Of a stretch of DNA of 50,744 nt, positions 8,595-17,551 are shown piece by piece. The notes below the pieces were generated by a model. The model was not told the DNA's origin and made no database searches. It worked only from the letters and a program-made list of their open reading frames with translations. A program made the translations under genes and the position numbers. The DNA is taken from contig JAPPBT010000014.1 of assembly GCA_026702745.1 (NCBI GenBank), positions 1 to 50,744 of the forward strand, written 5' to 3'. The first letter of the stretch is position 1, and the number at the start of each line of letters is the position of its first letter. The stretch is from Gemmatimonadota bacterium. GTDB taxonomy: Bacteria > JAAXHH01.

Positions 8595-9666
8595 AACGCT
8601 CGTTCATCTCTTCGCCGTTGTCGCTCCACCATTCCCAGTCGTTGTGCAGGGCGCGCGCCACGTTCTCCAGGGCCGTGGGCATGTGCGGCCTCATGTCCAC
8701 GCCCGTCTCGGCGTGGGTCGAGATCAGGGGCATGGCGGAACGGCGCGTCGGGCTGTAGGCGATGTACCGGGCGAGGCTGGCCATGGACTCCGCCCGGCTG
8801 GAGAATTCGAGAAACCGGCGCGCGGCATCGAGGTTGCGCGTGCCTTCGACAATGCCGTACCCGCTCGTATACAGAATCTGGCTGTCCCAGAGTATGATGA
8901 AGGGTTGTCCCTCAAGCTCCTGGGCGTTGAAAATACGTCCGTTGGCTGCCGTGGTCATCGTAACCTCGCCGTCGGCCAGCATCTGCGGGGGATGGGCAGC
9001 CGTCTCCCACCATACGATCTGTTCCTTGATCGTGTCCAGTTTGCGGAACGCACGGCGTACCCCTTCCTCGGTGTCCAGCGTGGTATACACATCCTCCCGC
9101 GGAACGCCGTCAGCCATTAGGGCAAACTCGAGATTGGCCACGGGCGAACGTTTCATTCCCCGTCTGCCCGGAAACTTTTCCAGATCGAAGAAGTCGGCTA
9201 TTATGGTGGGTTTCAGGTCGCCAATTCGCGCGTCGTTGTACGCGATCATCCTCGAAAAAAACAACTTGGTTACGCCGCATTCGGTGATCGTACCCTCGAC
9301 GAAATCATCCGCTGCGGACGCGCCGTCGGCGCCCTCGGGCAGGTCGTCGATACTGACAGGAACGAGCAGCCCTTCGTCGCAACCCCGGACGAGTTCGGGC
9401 ATATTCAGATCGACTACATCCCAAAACACGTTGCCCATTTCCACCTGGGCACGGATCTGCGCCAATCCTCCGGTGTAGTCCTCCAGGTTGATGCCTATGC
9501 CTGTTTCCGCCTCGAACCGTTCGTGGTAGGCTATATCGCAGGCCCGGGCGTAAGAACCGCCGAAGCTGACGACGGTGATCGTCTGGTTTTGGGCGGATGC
9601 CTGGCCCGGTGGATATGCAGAGAGCCAGGCCAATACTACCAGGGCCGAAAGGACTATACGAATCAT
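8572..9666 (-). CDS. ABC transporter periplasmic solute-binding protein (PotD-like), copy 1
   Basis: A 364-residue extracellular solute-binding protein. I place the start at ATG 9664-9666 because it begins a clean signal peptide (MIRIVLSALVVLAWLSAYPP, cleavage near SAQN). A longer frame to 9765 overlaps the upstream gene and is rejected. Conserved features are TITVVSFGGSYARAC at the mature N-terminus, FWDVVDLN, and the C-terminal IAYSPTRRSAMPLIS block, typical of the spermidine/putrescine-type family. It is a tandem paralogue of 9699-10790. No permease or ATPase gene is adjacent, so the transporter must be encoded elsewhere. The ligand is unproven. Confidence 0.9.
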   Translation of the reverse strand: MIRIVLSALVVLAWLSAYPPGQASAQNQTITVVSFGGSYARACDIAYHERFEAETGIGINLEDYTGGLAQIRAQVEMGNVFWDVVDLNMPELVRGCDEGLLVPVSIDDLPEGADGASAADDFVEGTITECGVTKLFFSRMIAYNDARIGDLKPTIIADFFDLEKFPGRRGMKRSPVANLEFALMADGVPREDVYTTLDTEEGVRRAFRKLDTIKEQIVWWETAAHPPQMLADGEVTMTTAANGRIFNAQELEGQPFIILWDSQILYTSGYGIVEGTRNLDAARRFLEFSSRAESMASLARYIAYSPTRRSAMPLISTHAETGVDMRPHMPTALENVARALHNDWEWWSDNGEEMNERFSTWLAR

Positions 9667-9698
9667 GGAGAAACTGCTCGGTATACGGTCTTCTCTCT

Positions 9699-10790
9699 TC
9701 ACCTCGCCAGCCAGGTGCTGAAACGCTCGTTCATCTCTTCGCCGTTGTCGCTCCACCATTCCCAATCGTTGTGCAGGGCGCGCGCAGCGTTCTCTGGGGT
9801 CGTGGGCATGTGCGGTCTCATGTCCACACCCGTCTCGGCGTGGGTCGAGATCAGCGGCATGGCGGAACGGCGCGTCGGGCTGTAGGCGATGTACCGGGCG
9901 AGGCCGGCCATGGACTCCGCCGTGGCGGCGAAGTCGAAGAACCGGAGCGCGGCATCAAGGTTGCGCGTGCCTTCGACGATGCCGAACCCGCTCGTATCCA
10001 GGACCTGGCCGTCCCAGACGATGACGAATGGCTGATCCTCCAGCACCTGGGCGTTGAAGATGCGCCCGTTGTAGGCCGTGGTCATCACGACCTCGCCGTC
10101 GGCCAGCAACTGCGGCGGATGGGCCCCGGTCTCCCACCATATGATGTGTTTCTTGATGGTATCCAGCTTGCGGAAGGCCCGGGCGATGCCCTCCTCGGTG
10201 TCCAGCGTGGTGTACACCTTATCCAGCGGCACCCCGTCGGCCATCAGCGCGAATTCGAGATTGACCCGCGGAACCCGCCGCATGCCCCGGCGGCCCGGGA
10301 ACTTTTCCAGGTCGAAGAAGTCGTCGACGGTCTTGGGCTTTACGTCTCCGATGCGTTTGTCGTTGTACGCGATAACCGTCGAAAAGAATAGGGTCGTCAC
10401 GCCGCATTCCGAGATCGTACCCTCAACGAAGTCGTCCACGGCCTGCGTGCCATCAGCACCCGGAGAAAAATCGTCGATGTTGATTGGAACGAGCAGTCCT
10501 TCATCGCAACCCCTGACGATATCGGCCACATTCATGTCAACTACGTCCCAGTATACGTTTCCCACGTCCACCTGCGCGCGGATCTGCGCCAGCCCGCCGT
10601 TGTAATCCTCGAAAATGATCTTGATGCCCGTTTCCGCCTCGAACCGCTCATGGTAGCCCTTCTCACAGGCACGGGAGTAGGAGCCGCCGAAGCTGACGAC
10701 GGTGATGGTTTGGTTTTGGGCTGATACAACTCCACTGTACCCCAAAATCAGTAAGAGCCCTGCTATCAATGAAGAAGACTTGACTATCAT
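9699..10790 (-). CDS. ABC transporter periplasmic solute-binding protein (PotD-like), copy 2
   Basis: A 363-residue protein with a signal peptide (hydrophobic core about residues 7-22, cleavage near SAQN). It is closely related to the downstream copy along its whole length. The last about 210 bases are almost identical between copies, including third codon positions, whereas the middles have clearly diverged, which suggests recent gene conversion. The mature protein carries the same VVSFGGSYSRAC and YWDVVDMN motifs, so ligand class is probably shared with shifted specificity. It lies immediately outside the AT-rich defence island. Confidence 0.9.
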   Translation of the reverse strand: MIVKSSSLIAGLLLILGYSGVVSAQNQTITVVSFGGSYSRACEKGYHERFEAETGIKIIFEDYNGGLAQIRAQVDVGNVYWDVVDMNVADIVRGCDEGLLVPINIDDFSPGADGTQAVDDFVEGTISECGVTTLFFSTVIAYNDKRIGDVKPKTVDDFFDLEKFPGRRGMRRVPRVNLEFALMADGVPLDKVYTTLDTEEGIARAFRKLDTIKKHIIWWETGAHPPQLLADGEVVMTTAYNGRIFNAQVLEDQPFVIVWDGQVLDTSGFGIVEGTRNLDAALRFFDFAATAESMAGLARYIAYSPTRRSAMPLISTHAETGVDMRPHMPTTPENAARALHNDWEWWSDNGEEMNERFSTWLAR

Positions 10791-10956
10791 GACGTTTCGA
10801 CCTGCATACTCCTATGTATCCTGTCGTTTTTAGTTAAAAACTAGTTGTTCAATAAACCAAGAATCTGCTCGAGTACGATATAGCACTTTGAATTGTGAGT
10901 TTGATGGATGAAAGCAAAAAACTATACTAGAAAGGTCTTCACATTTTACATCTTGA

Positions 10957-10985
10957 TTGACATAATTCAAAAAAGGAATGATTAC
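10957..10985 (+). promoter_or_regulatory. Possible promoter of the five-gene defence operon
   Basis: A perfect TTGACA at 10957-10962 is followed after 17 bases by GATTAC (or, one base later, ATTACT) as a weak -10. It lies about 90 bases before the methyltransferase start in the AT-rich spacer 10791-11073, where no gene is apparent. That spacer also holds a near-palindrome GTTTTTAGTTAAAAAC at about 10827-10842. Confidence 0.3.
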
Positions 10986-11073
10986 TGCAATCTAGATCAT
11001 CTATAAACTGGAGTGTAAACTACAAGTAGGGTGCAATTACTTAAACCAATGTAGATCCGAATCAGAGACAACA

Positions 11074-11904
11074 ATGAACTTGATTGTAAATATAGCCTGT
11101 GAAGATAACCTTCGTTTTATGAAAAAACTGCAGGACAGTTCCATCGATCTGATCGTAACTTCGCCTCCTTACAACATCAAGAAGGAATACGAAAAGCGCA
11201 GATCTCAAGACGTTTATATCGAAGAGCAGGCGGCATGTATATCTGAAGCAGTAAGATTACTTTCACCTACCGGCTCAATTTGTTGGCAAGTTGGTAATCA
11301 CGTAGATTCCGCAGAGGTTTTCCCACTGGATATCTTATTGTATCCACTTTTTAAATCACACGGACTACAGTTGCGAAACAGGATAGTATGGACATTTGGT
11401 CATGGATTGCATTGCCAAAAGAGATTCTCAGGACGCCACGAATCGATATTATGGTTCACGAAGTCAGAACAATTTACATTCAATCTTGATGCTGTACGTA
11501 TCCCCTCCAAATACCCGAACAAAAAACACTTCAAAGGACCGAATAAAGGGCAGTTATCCGGAAACCCTTTAGGAAAGAACCCCTCGGATGTTTGGGATAT
11601 ACCTAACGTTAAGTCCAATCATGTTGAAAAGACAGAACACCCTTGCCAGTTTCCAGTTGGTTTGGTTGAACGGTTGGTTCTTGCACTAACAAATCCAGGT
11701 GACAATGTACTTGATCCTTACCTTGGAGTTGGATCAACAGTGATTGCTGCATTAAAGCATGACAGACATGCCTTTGGCTGTGACAAAAATAAGCACTACT
11801 ACAACATTGCCTGTGAACGTATTCGGATGTTTCGTGAAGGCGAATTACGCACTCGGCCAATGAATAAACCAGTTTACAGCCCGAAGGCGAAAGGCAAGTC
11901 ATGA
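11074..11904 (+). CDS. DNA methyltransferase, beta class, N4-cytosine type signature
   Basis: A 276-residue SAM-dependent DNA methyltransferase. The catalytic motif VTSPPY (residues 28-33) comes first and the SAM-binding motif DPYLGVGS (residues 214-221) comes near the C-terminus, which defines the beta class. [LIVMF]TSPP[FY] is the signature of N4-cytosine enzymes rather than the NPPY/DPPY of N6-adenine enzymes. Residues about 135-190, rich in Lys and Asn, probably hold target recognition. The last four bases overlap the next start (ATGA), so the pair is translationally coupled. It probably protects host DNA from the nuclease(s) of this operon. AT-richer than flanking genes. Confidence 0.88.
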   Translation: MNLIVNIACEDNLRFMKKLQDSSIDLIVTSPPYNIKKEYEKRRSQDVYIEEQAACISEAVRLLSPTGSICWQVGNHVDSAEVFPLDILLYPLFKSHGLQLRNRIVWTFGHGLHCQKRFSGRHESILWFTKSEQFTFNLDAVRIPSKYPNKKHFKGPNKGQLSGNPLGKNPSDVWDIPNVKSNHVEKTEHPCQFPVGLVERLVLALTNPGDNVLDPYLGVGSTVIAALKHDRHAFGCDKNKHYYNIACERIRMFREGELRTRPMNKPVYSPKAKGKS

Positions 11905-12365
11905 AACTTGCTTTCACTGATGAAACTCACCATAACGCTGGAATTGAATGGGAAAACCGCATGTTAATGGAATGGATCAAAGGGGTTTTCGAGTCGCCAA
12001 TGATCAAAATCGAAAGACAGTGTTCGTCGAATATCCGACAGCATGTAGAAACTATATTCATCAACGACGGCTGGGCGCTTAATGTTGATGTAGCTCAGCA
12101 CCACCGTTTGAAAGTGTTTGCGCAAAAGGATGATGTAGCGTTCCAATTACAAACTGGTAACATGAGTCGAGCACCATACGATCTACTCAAACTTCAGTAC
12201 CTCTTTCAAAAAGAGAGAATCAAAGTTGCGGCAATAGGCCTACCGACACTAAACGCCTCAAAACTGATAGGCGACAATATAGCCAATGCAGATCGAATCG
12301 TAAGAGAGTTAAAGCTCTTTAACCAGGTTATAACAGTACCCATCCTTGTGTTAGCATTTGATTAA
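11901..12365 (+). CDS. BglII-like restriction endonuclease fold protein, active-site Glu replaced
   Basis: A 154-residue protein overlapping the methyltransferase by four bases. From memory of BglII, the segment FQLQTGNMSR (residues 81-90) aligns with the catalytic VEVQFSN strand. The tail KVAAIG...RELKLFNQVITVPILVLAF aligns with the BglII C-terminal core (QLNSLAEYNVFDVPIRL). BglII uses an unusual E-x-Q in place of E-x-K; here Gln84 is kept but the metal-binding Glu is Gln82. It may use another acid (Asp77/Asp78 are adjacent), be inactive, or serve as a DNA-binding subunit. Coupling to an m4C methyltransferase, as in BglII and BamHI systems, supports the call. Confidence 0.6.
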   Translation: MKLAFTDETHHNAGIEWENRMLMEWIKGVFESPMIKIERQCSSNIRQHVETIFINDGWALNVDVAQHHRLKVFAQKDDVAFQLQTGNMSRAPYDLLKLQYLFQKERIKVAAIGLPTLNASKLIGDNIANADRIVRELKLFNQVITVPILVLAFD

Positions 12366-12379
12366 GTAGGAGGTACAAG

Positions 12380-13720
12380 GTGAGTTTCAGTATTGAGGTA
12401 AAACCACGATCTGAGCGCAAAGCACTTATTGAACAGCGTACCGAAAACTCGAGCGATTTAAGTGAGATTATTTACGACTTTAGAGGCGATTCAAAAACTC
12501 TTCCTGTGATCTCACTACCGATCGAAGTTCCAGTATATCGGATGGAGAACTGCCGAGCATTCAGTGCCCAACAGACAGAAATCGCAACAAAAAACTTGGA
12601 ATCTGATTTTTTTGCCAAGGGTCAAGAACTGTCGGAGACTAATCAAATACAGCACCGCATACTTTTTAAGTTGGCTGATGAAGAAAGAGCTTCAGTTGCA
12701 TCCATATTAAAAGTGTTGAAAAGTGAAGGGCAAAGAGAACCACTGCTAATCACAAATACCGGAGTAGTGGTCAATGGGAATCGTCGACTAGCAGCTATGC
12801 GAGAACTGTTCCGAGAAAACGATGGCTCAGTTGATGAGCGATTTCGTTATGTGAAGTGTTCAGTGTTACCGTCAGATACAACTGCCGATGAGATTGATGA
12901 CATTGAAGCAGATCTCCAGGCGAGACCTCAAACTAAACTAGAATATGACTGGATTGGAGATGCTCGTCTTATTCGTCGTCAAATAAGCAAGGGAAGATCG
13001 TCCAAAGAAGTTGCAGACCGACTTCGTAGAAGTAAATCCGACATCGATAACACCCTACAGGCACTTGATGAGGCAGACCTCTATTTGAGTGAATGGATAG
13101 GGCGCCCTGGAAACTACGATCTTGTAAGTGCTGATGGTCAACAGATTTTCAGTGACATTCCCAAAAACATCAAGAATAAGAATACAGTGTTGCAGAATGC
13201 TAGTCGTGCAATAGCATGGTCACTTTTCGAAAACCGAGATAAAACTTCCGGTCGAGTATATAGGTTAAATGCCGCCTTTGGCAAGCTTGCTCCAAAAGTT
13301 CTAGACATGTTGGCAGAACAACTCGATCTCCAAAATGTGTCAGTAAATGGCGATATCAAAGGAGATGGGTTCGATATAGAAATAGATTCTGGCGAGCAAG
13401 ATGATGATTACACGAATATCATTGAAGCATTGCGCAGTGAAGAAACAAAAAATGAAGCTGTCGAGACTCTCATAGAAGTGTGTGAGACTGCGATAGAGCT
13501 TGATAAAGAGCAAACCAATGAAAAAGCCGCGCTAAAAGCGTTGTCTCAGGCTAACGCAAAGTTGTCTGGAATCAACGTAGATTCAGCTGGAATAAACACA
13601 TTGTCATCGATGCTCAGTCAGATTAAGACTATACGAAACGTAGTATCTAAAATCGAGGCTGGTATAAAGAAGAGACAAACTAGCGAAGCTGACACTGATG
13701 GTTCAATAACTGAAAGGTGA
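12380..13720 (+). CDS. ParB/sulfiredoxin-fold protein of the defence operon
   Basis: A 446-residue protein starting at GTG 12380, with AGGAGG about 6 bases upstream. Residues about 95-145 form a ParB/Srx-like domain (ILKVLKSEGQREPLLITNTG then NGNRRLAAM at 132-140), the motif that binds nucleotides in ParB-type CTPases/nucleases. A following region (about 180-230: ADRLRRSKSDIDNTLQALDE) resembles the helix-turn-helix ParB uses to contact DNA. The C-terminal third is helical and acidic, ending in a likely coiled coil (about 385-435). It sits between the BglII-like and SNF2 genes. It could load or license the helicase on DNA; that role is inferred. Confidence 0.72.
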   Translation: MSFSIEVKPRSERKALIEQRTENSSDLSEIIYDFRGDSKTLPVISLPIEVPVYRMENCRAFSAQQTEIATKNLESDFFAKGQELSETNQIQHRILFKLADEERASVASILKVLKSEGQREPLLITNTGVVVNGNRRLAAMRELFRENDGSVDERFRYVKCSVLPSDTTADEIDDIEADLQARPQTKLEYDWIGDARLIRRQISKGRSSKEVADRLRRSKSDIDNTLQALDEADLYLSEWIGRPGNYDLVSADGQQIFSDIPKNIKNKNTVLQNASRAIAWSLFENRDKTSGRVYRLNAAFGKLAPKVLDMLAEQLDLQNVSVNGDIKGDGFDIEIDSGEQDDDYTNIIEALRSEETKNEAVETLIEVCETAIELDKEQTNEKAALKALSQANAKLSGINVDSAGINTLSSMLSQIKTIRNVVSKIEAGIKKRQTSEADTDGSITER

Positions 13721-13730
13721 AGTAGTCTTC

Positions 13731-15629
13731 ATGACAACACCAGTAGAAATCCATTACAGCCCAGAAAACACTGGGTGTTTTGTTGTGCCAATTGAGTACT
13801 TAAATTCGTCGATATGGGCCCGACTGAAACTAGCAATAAGGACGAAAAACCTTGAGCATAAGATAATAGGTGGACGCATAGTTTTATCGTGGTCCGACAC
13901 ATTAGGGGTCGTTAGGGAACTTGGTAGTCGCCAGATACAGAATACGCTGGATTTCAGATTCCATCCTCAAGGTGATGCAGTACCGAAGTTACAGGAATTT
14001 GTAATTCAATTAAAAAAAGAAAGAAAACAACGTAAAGAAATCACCCTAACTTTAACCGAAGATGAATTAGATAGTCGTCTAATGGAACTAGGATTCACAA
14101 AGCGTCGACTCAAACCCTTTCAACGCCGAGATCTCATACATTTGTTGTCATTGGAAAATGGAGCGAATTTCTCTGTACCGGGGGCAGGGAAGACAACAGT
14201 AACTTTTGCACTTCATATCCTTACGCGAAAACCAGGTCGACACCTACTCATTGTTGCCCCAAAAGCAGCAACACAAGTGTGGTTGGATATCGTCACAGAT
14301 TGTATGGAAGAACATGCCCCGAATAATGGAAATGAATCTTTCACCGTTCTTGCCGGTACTGAAAGAGAAACATCCGAGACACTAAGGTCAGGTGCAACTC
14401 GCTTTATAATCTCCTATGATCTTATGGTTCGACAACAGGACGTGGTTACTTCGCATCTTTCTTCAACTCCTACGCATCTGATTCTAGATGAATCACATAG
14501 GATGAAAGCAGGTTGGCAATCACAAAGAGGATCGATTCTGCTTAACATTGCTTCGTTACCTGAGCGAAGAGACATCCTTACCGGTACACCTATGCCGCAG
14601 GACGCTCGAGACATCGAATCTCAACTTGATTTTCTTTGGCCAGGGCATGGTCTCGGACTAGAGATATTGCAGGGCAAGTCGCCTCGTGAAGTATTGGGTA
14701 ATCTATATGTACGTACGACTAAATCGGAACTTGGTTTGCCATCAGTACGAAAACACTTCATCGACATTGACATGCAACCTGGTCAATTGGCACTATACTC
14801 GATTGTGCGTAACGAGTTTCTTCGGGACTATTCAAGAAAACTTAGTCAAGGATTTGCTAGTGCACAGTTCCTACGTGCACGTCGATCAGTTATGCGTTTG
14901 CTTCAGTTATCAGTTGATCCCATTCTCGCTCTTAATGCAATGGCAAGTGAAGACTTTGAAGTGGAATCTTCAATTGTGGATCAAGTTTTGGAAGAAGGAA
15001 ATTCGGCTAAGATGATCGCAATAGCCGAGCATGTACGAAAACTTGCACTAAAGGGAGAGAAATCTGTAATCTGGACGATATTCACAAACACAATACATAA
15101 TTTCGTAACTTCACTAGCGGATCTAAATCCTGTCTACATTCATGGTGGAGTTCCAGTAGGCGATGTAAATGATCTTGATTCTCGAGAAGCCCAGTTACGG
15201 AGATTTCATACCGATAGCGAGTGCTACGTATTGGTGGCAAACCCCGCAACAGCGGGTGAAGGAATAAGTCTTCACACTGTTTGTCATAATGCTCTCTATG
15301 CGGATAGAAGCTATGTGTCGACACACTATCTTCAATCAATAGATAGAATCCATCGGCTGGGATTAGAACCCGATCAGGACACTAATGTATATGTCTATCG
15401 ATCAAAGGCTCCATCAGTAATCGGTAGTATTGATTTATCGGTTAGTAGACGTCTAATTGAGAAGATACATAACATGCAGCAGTTGCTGAACGACCCGGAT
15501 TTACATGAGATTGCATTTGATGAAGAGCAAGCTGATGATCCCATCAGCTACGACGTCGAACTTAAAGATATCATTGACCTTATATCAGAACTTGAAGGCA
15601 GAGGTGGTGAGGTTCCTCCTGAGGAATAA
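13731..15629 (+). CDS. SNF2-family DNA helicase/translocase
   Basis: A 632-residue superfamily 2 ATPase. An N-terminal region of about 125 residues of unknown type precedes the Q-motif-like LKPFQRRDL. Walker A is PGAGKT (150-155), motif II is DESH (253-256), and TGTPMPQ is motif III. The second RecA lobe carries ANPATAGEGISLHTV and the motif VI-like QSIDRIHRLG, with SNF2-type spacing. Such proteins move on double-stranded DNA without strand separation. It starts 10 bases after the ParB-like gene and its stop abuts the DUF3883 start. In restriction systems SNF2 enzymes scan or translocate DNA for a nuclease. Role here inferred. Confidence 0.88.
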   Translation: MTTPVEIHYSPENTGCFVVPIEYLNSSIWARLKLAIRTKNLEHKIIGGRIVLSWSDTLGVVRELGSRQIQNTLDFRFHPQGDAVPKLQEFVIQLKKERKQRKEITLTLTEDELDSRLMELGFTKRRLKPFQRRDLIHLLSLENGANFSVPGAGKTTVTFALHILTRKPGRHLLIVAPKAATQVWLDIVTDCMEEHAPNNGNESFTVLAGTERETSETLRSGATRFIISYDLMVRQQDVVTSHLSSTPTHLILDESHRMKAGWQSQRGSILLNIASLPERRDILTGTPMPQDARDIESQLDFLWPGHGLGLEILQGKSPREVLGNLYVRTTKSELGLPSVRKHFIDIDMQPGQLALYSIVRNEFLRDYSRKLSQGFASAQFLRARRSVMRLLQLSVDPILALNAMASEDFEVESSIVDQVLEEGNSAKMIAIAEHVRKLALKGEKSVIWTIFTNTIHNFVTSLADLNPVYIHGGVPVGDVNDLDSREAQLRRFHTDSECYVLVANPATAGEGISLHTVCHNALYADRSYVSTHYLQSIDRIHRLGLEPDQDTNVYVYRSKAPSVIGSIDLSVSRRLIEKIHNMQQLLNDPDLHEIAFDEEQADDPISYDVELKDIIDLISELEGRGGEVPPEE

Positions 15630-16475
15630 ATGAGTACAAGTATACCTACTGAACGCTTATTTAACTTATCATGCTTTGAAGGACTCCGTTTACTACGTAG
15701 TTATCATTCACAGTATCCTGAATGCAGTACGACGGAACTTATTCCAATTATCGAGAATATAGAAGCTGATGGCAGAAGTTTAGACTTGGATGCGTCAGCT
15801 TATCTCGGATCAATTGTTGGATCTAACTGTCCAAGCGATGGAATTCAATTCTATCAAGCATGTATTAAGGCAGTTATTGTAAGTCATCAACCGATCTGGT
15901 CAAAATCTATCAAACAAGGACGCACAAGGTTTATTGGATCTCTTAATCAAAATGAAAGAGACGTATTTGCAGCAGCTGGCTTGTTAAATGATCCTCCTTC
16001 TACAGAAGTGGTATTTTGGTGGGATGACTTATCTGGCCATGCACGATTAACCCAAAGTCAGGAAAAGATGGAACAAGCACGTGCAGCTGAGTTACTAACT
16101 CTAAATCTTGAAACAGATCGACTGATTAAACTTGGAATCGACAGGCAACCTGAATGGCCAGGCCTAGACAACAACTATGCAGGATATGATGTATTATCGT
16201 ATGATTTGGTCAATCAACACGTGATAGTAAATCGTTTGATAGAAGTAAAATCCACAACTGTATCACCGCTTCGTTTTGTTGTTACAAGTAATGAATGGAG
16301 GCAAGCACAAAGGTCAGGTGATGCATACTGTTTTCATGTATGGGATATGGCAAGAGATACGCCATATCTGCATGTGCGATCAGTAAATGACGTTGCACAA
16401 CATATACCAACTGACAACGGTAGAGGTAAATGGCGAGAGGCTGAAATCCCTGTAAGCACACCGGCGACGTGTTAA
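15630..16475 (+). CDS. DUF3883 (NO VEIN-like) PD-(D/E)xK nuclease-fold protein
   Basis: A 281-residue protein whose ATG directly follows the helicase stop codon. Its C-terminal half carries the DUF3883 pattern: AGYDVLSYD (about 184-192), then the catalytic IEVKST (Glu205, Lys207), then TSNEWRQA and YCFHVWD. This is the nuclease-fold domain found in many restriction and defence loci. Residues 1-140 are helical and unrecognised. As the only canonical nuclease site in the operon, it is the likeliest DNA-cutting effector, presumably delivered by the SNF2 partner. It is the last gene; the IS256 relic begins 50 bases later. Confidence 0.8.
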   Translation: MSTSIPTERLFNLSCFEGLRLLRSYHSQYPECSTTELIPIIENIEADGRSLDLDASAYLGSIVGSNCPSDGIQFYQACIKAVIVSHQPIWSKSIKQGRTRFIGSLNQNERDVFAAAGLLNDPPSTEVVFWWDDLSGHARLTQSQEKMEQARAAELLTLNLETDRLIKLGIDRQPEWPGLDNNYAGYDVLSYDLVNQHVIVNRLIEVKSTTVSPLRFVVTSNEWRQAQRSGDAYCFHVWDMARDTPYLHVRSVNDVAQHIPTDNGRGKWREAEIPVSTPATC

Positions 16476-16525
16476 TAGTTAAGCGCTCGGTGGTTTATTT
16501 GTATCATGTATTTTATGTGATTTGA

Positions 16526-16550
16526 GTCTGTAACATGTTTTGTGTAACTG
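16526..16550 (+). repeat. Left terminal inverted repeat of the IS256-like element
   Basis: The 25 bases begin GTCTGTAAC and end TTTTGTGTAACTG; they match the complement of 17526-17550 at 21 positions. Confidence 0.8.
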
Positions 16551-16587
16551 GCAATAGCGTATATCTTGCTCACAAGGAAGAAGTGCT

Positions 16588-17519
16588 ATGGCCAGAGACA
16601 AAAAACCGGCAAGCAAGATCGACCGTCTCCTCGACGAGTTGATGGAAGACGGGGGTGGACGCTGACGATCTGTTCGGCGAAGACGGCCTGCACAAGCGCA
16701 TGAAGAAGCGCATGGCCGAGCGGATCCTGGAAAACGAGCTCACCGATCATCTCGGTTACGAGAAGTATGCCCCCGACTGCAGGAACCACGGCAACAGCCG
16801 CAACGGCAAGACCACCAAGACGCACAAGGACGAGACAGCGGCAGCATCCGGAACAAGGCGGTCTACCTGGCCTTGGGCGTCAACCTCAAGGGCGACAAGG
16901 AGTTCCTGGGCCTCTGGATCGAGCAGAACGAAGGGGCAAAGTTCTGGCTCAACGTCCTGACCGAACTGAAGAACCGCGGCGTTGCCGACATCTTCATCGC
17001 CTGCTGCGACGGCCTATCCGGCTTTCCGCAGGCCATAGTGACGGTCTATCCCAGGACCCAGGTGAAGCTGTGCATCGTCCACATGGTGAGAAGCAGCCTT
17101 ACCTACGTCTCCTGGAAGGAGCGCAGGCAGGTGGCAAAGGACCTGAGGACGATCTTCCAGGCCGCTACGCTGGAGCAGGCCGAGACCGCGCTGGATCGCT
17201 TCGCCGAGCGCTGTGACAAGCAGTATCCCACGATCAGCCGGCAGTGGCGCAGGAACTGGGACCACGTGAGCCCGTTCTTCGCCTTCCCCCAGGAGACCAA
17301 AAGGTCATCTACACCACCAACGCCATCGTATCCATGAACCGGGGACTGCGCAAGATCATCAAGACCAGGGGTGCCTTCCCCACCAACGAAGCGGCCAAGA
17401 AACTGCTCTACCTGGCCCTGCTCAATCTGTCCCGCAGGTGGACACGGCCCCTTACCAACTGGACGGCCGCCATCAACCAGTTCATCATCATGTACGAGGA
17501 CAGAGTGCCCATGCCATGA
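16588..17519 (+). pseudogene. IS256-family transposase, frameshifted and internally deleted
   Basis: Starts MARDKKPASKIDRLLDELME at 16588, then changes frame around 16660 into GEDGLHKRMKKRMAERILEN and HLGYEKYAP. Around 16840 it jumps directly to NKAVYLALGVNLKGDKEF in another frame, having lost about 100 residues that normally hold the first catalytic Asp. It continues through IACCDGLSGFPQAI (second Asp) and CIVHMVRSS, and shifts again near 17300 into VIYTTNAI and the C-terminal end at 17519. Three frame changes plus the deletion make it certainly inactive. The family assignment is secure from the ordered motifs. Confidence 0.9.
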
Positions 17520-17525
17520 GAAAGT

Positions 17526-17550
17526 CAGTTACACAAAAACCGTGACAGAC
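17526..17550 (-). repeat. Right terminal inverted repeat of the IS256-like element
   Basis: The complement reads GTCTGTCACGG...TGTGTAACTG and pairs with the left repeat at 16526-16550. It ends one base before the HerA stop codon. Confidence 0.8.
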
Positions 17551-17551
17551 C

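Larger units (their letters stand above)
16526..17550 (+). mobile_element. Decayed IS256-family insertion sequence
   Basis: Bounded by terminal inverted repeats (16526-16550 and 17526-17550, 21 of 25 bases matching), with a GC-rich broken transposase inside and AT-rich genes on both sides. No convincing target-site duplication is visible. The right end meets the stop codon of the HerA gene at 17552-17554. The element is about 1.0 kb, shorter than intact IS256 elements (about 1.3 kb), because of an internal deletion. It separates the five-gene operon from the convergent SIR2-HerA operon. Confidence 0.87.

Noticed and set aside
11074-15629. AGATCT (BglII-type) sites inside the methyltransferase, ParB-like and SNF2 genes
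   Set aside because: Several sites occur across the whole window, so there is no avoidance signal and specificity cannot be inferred.
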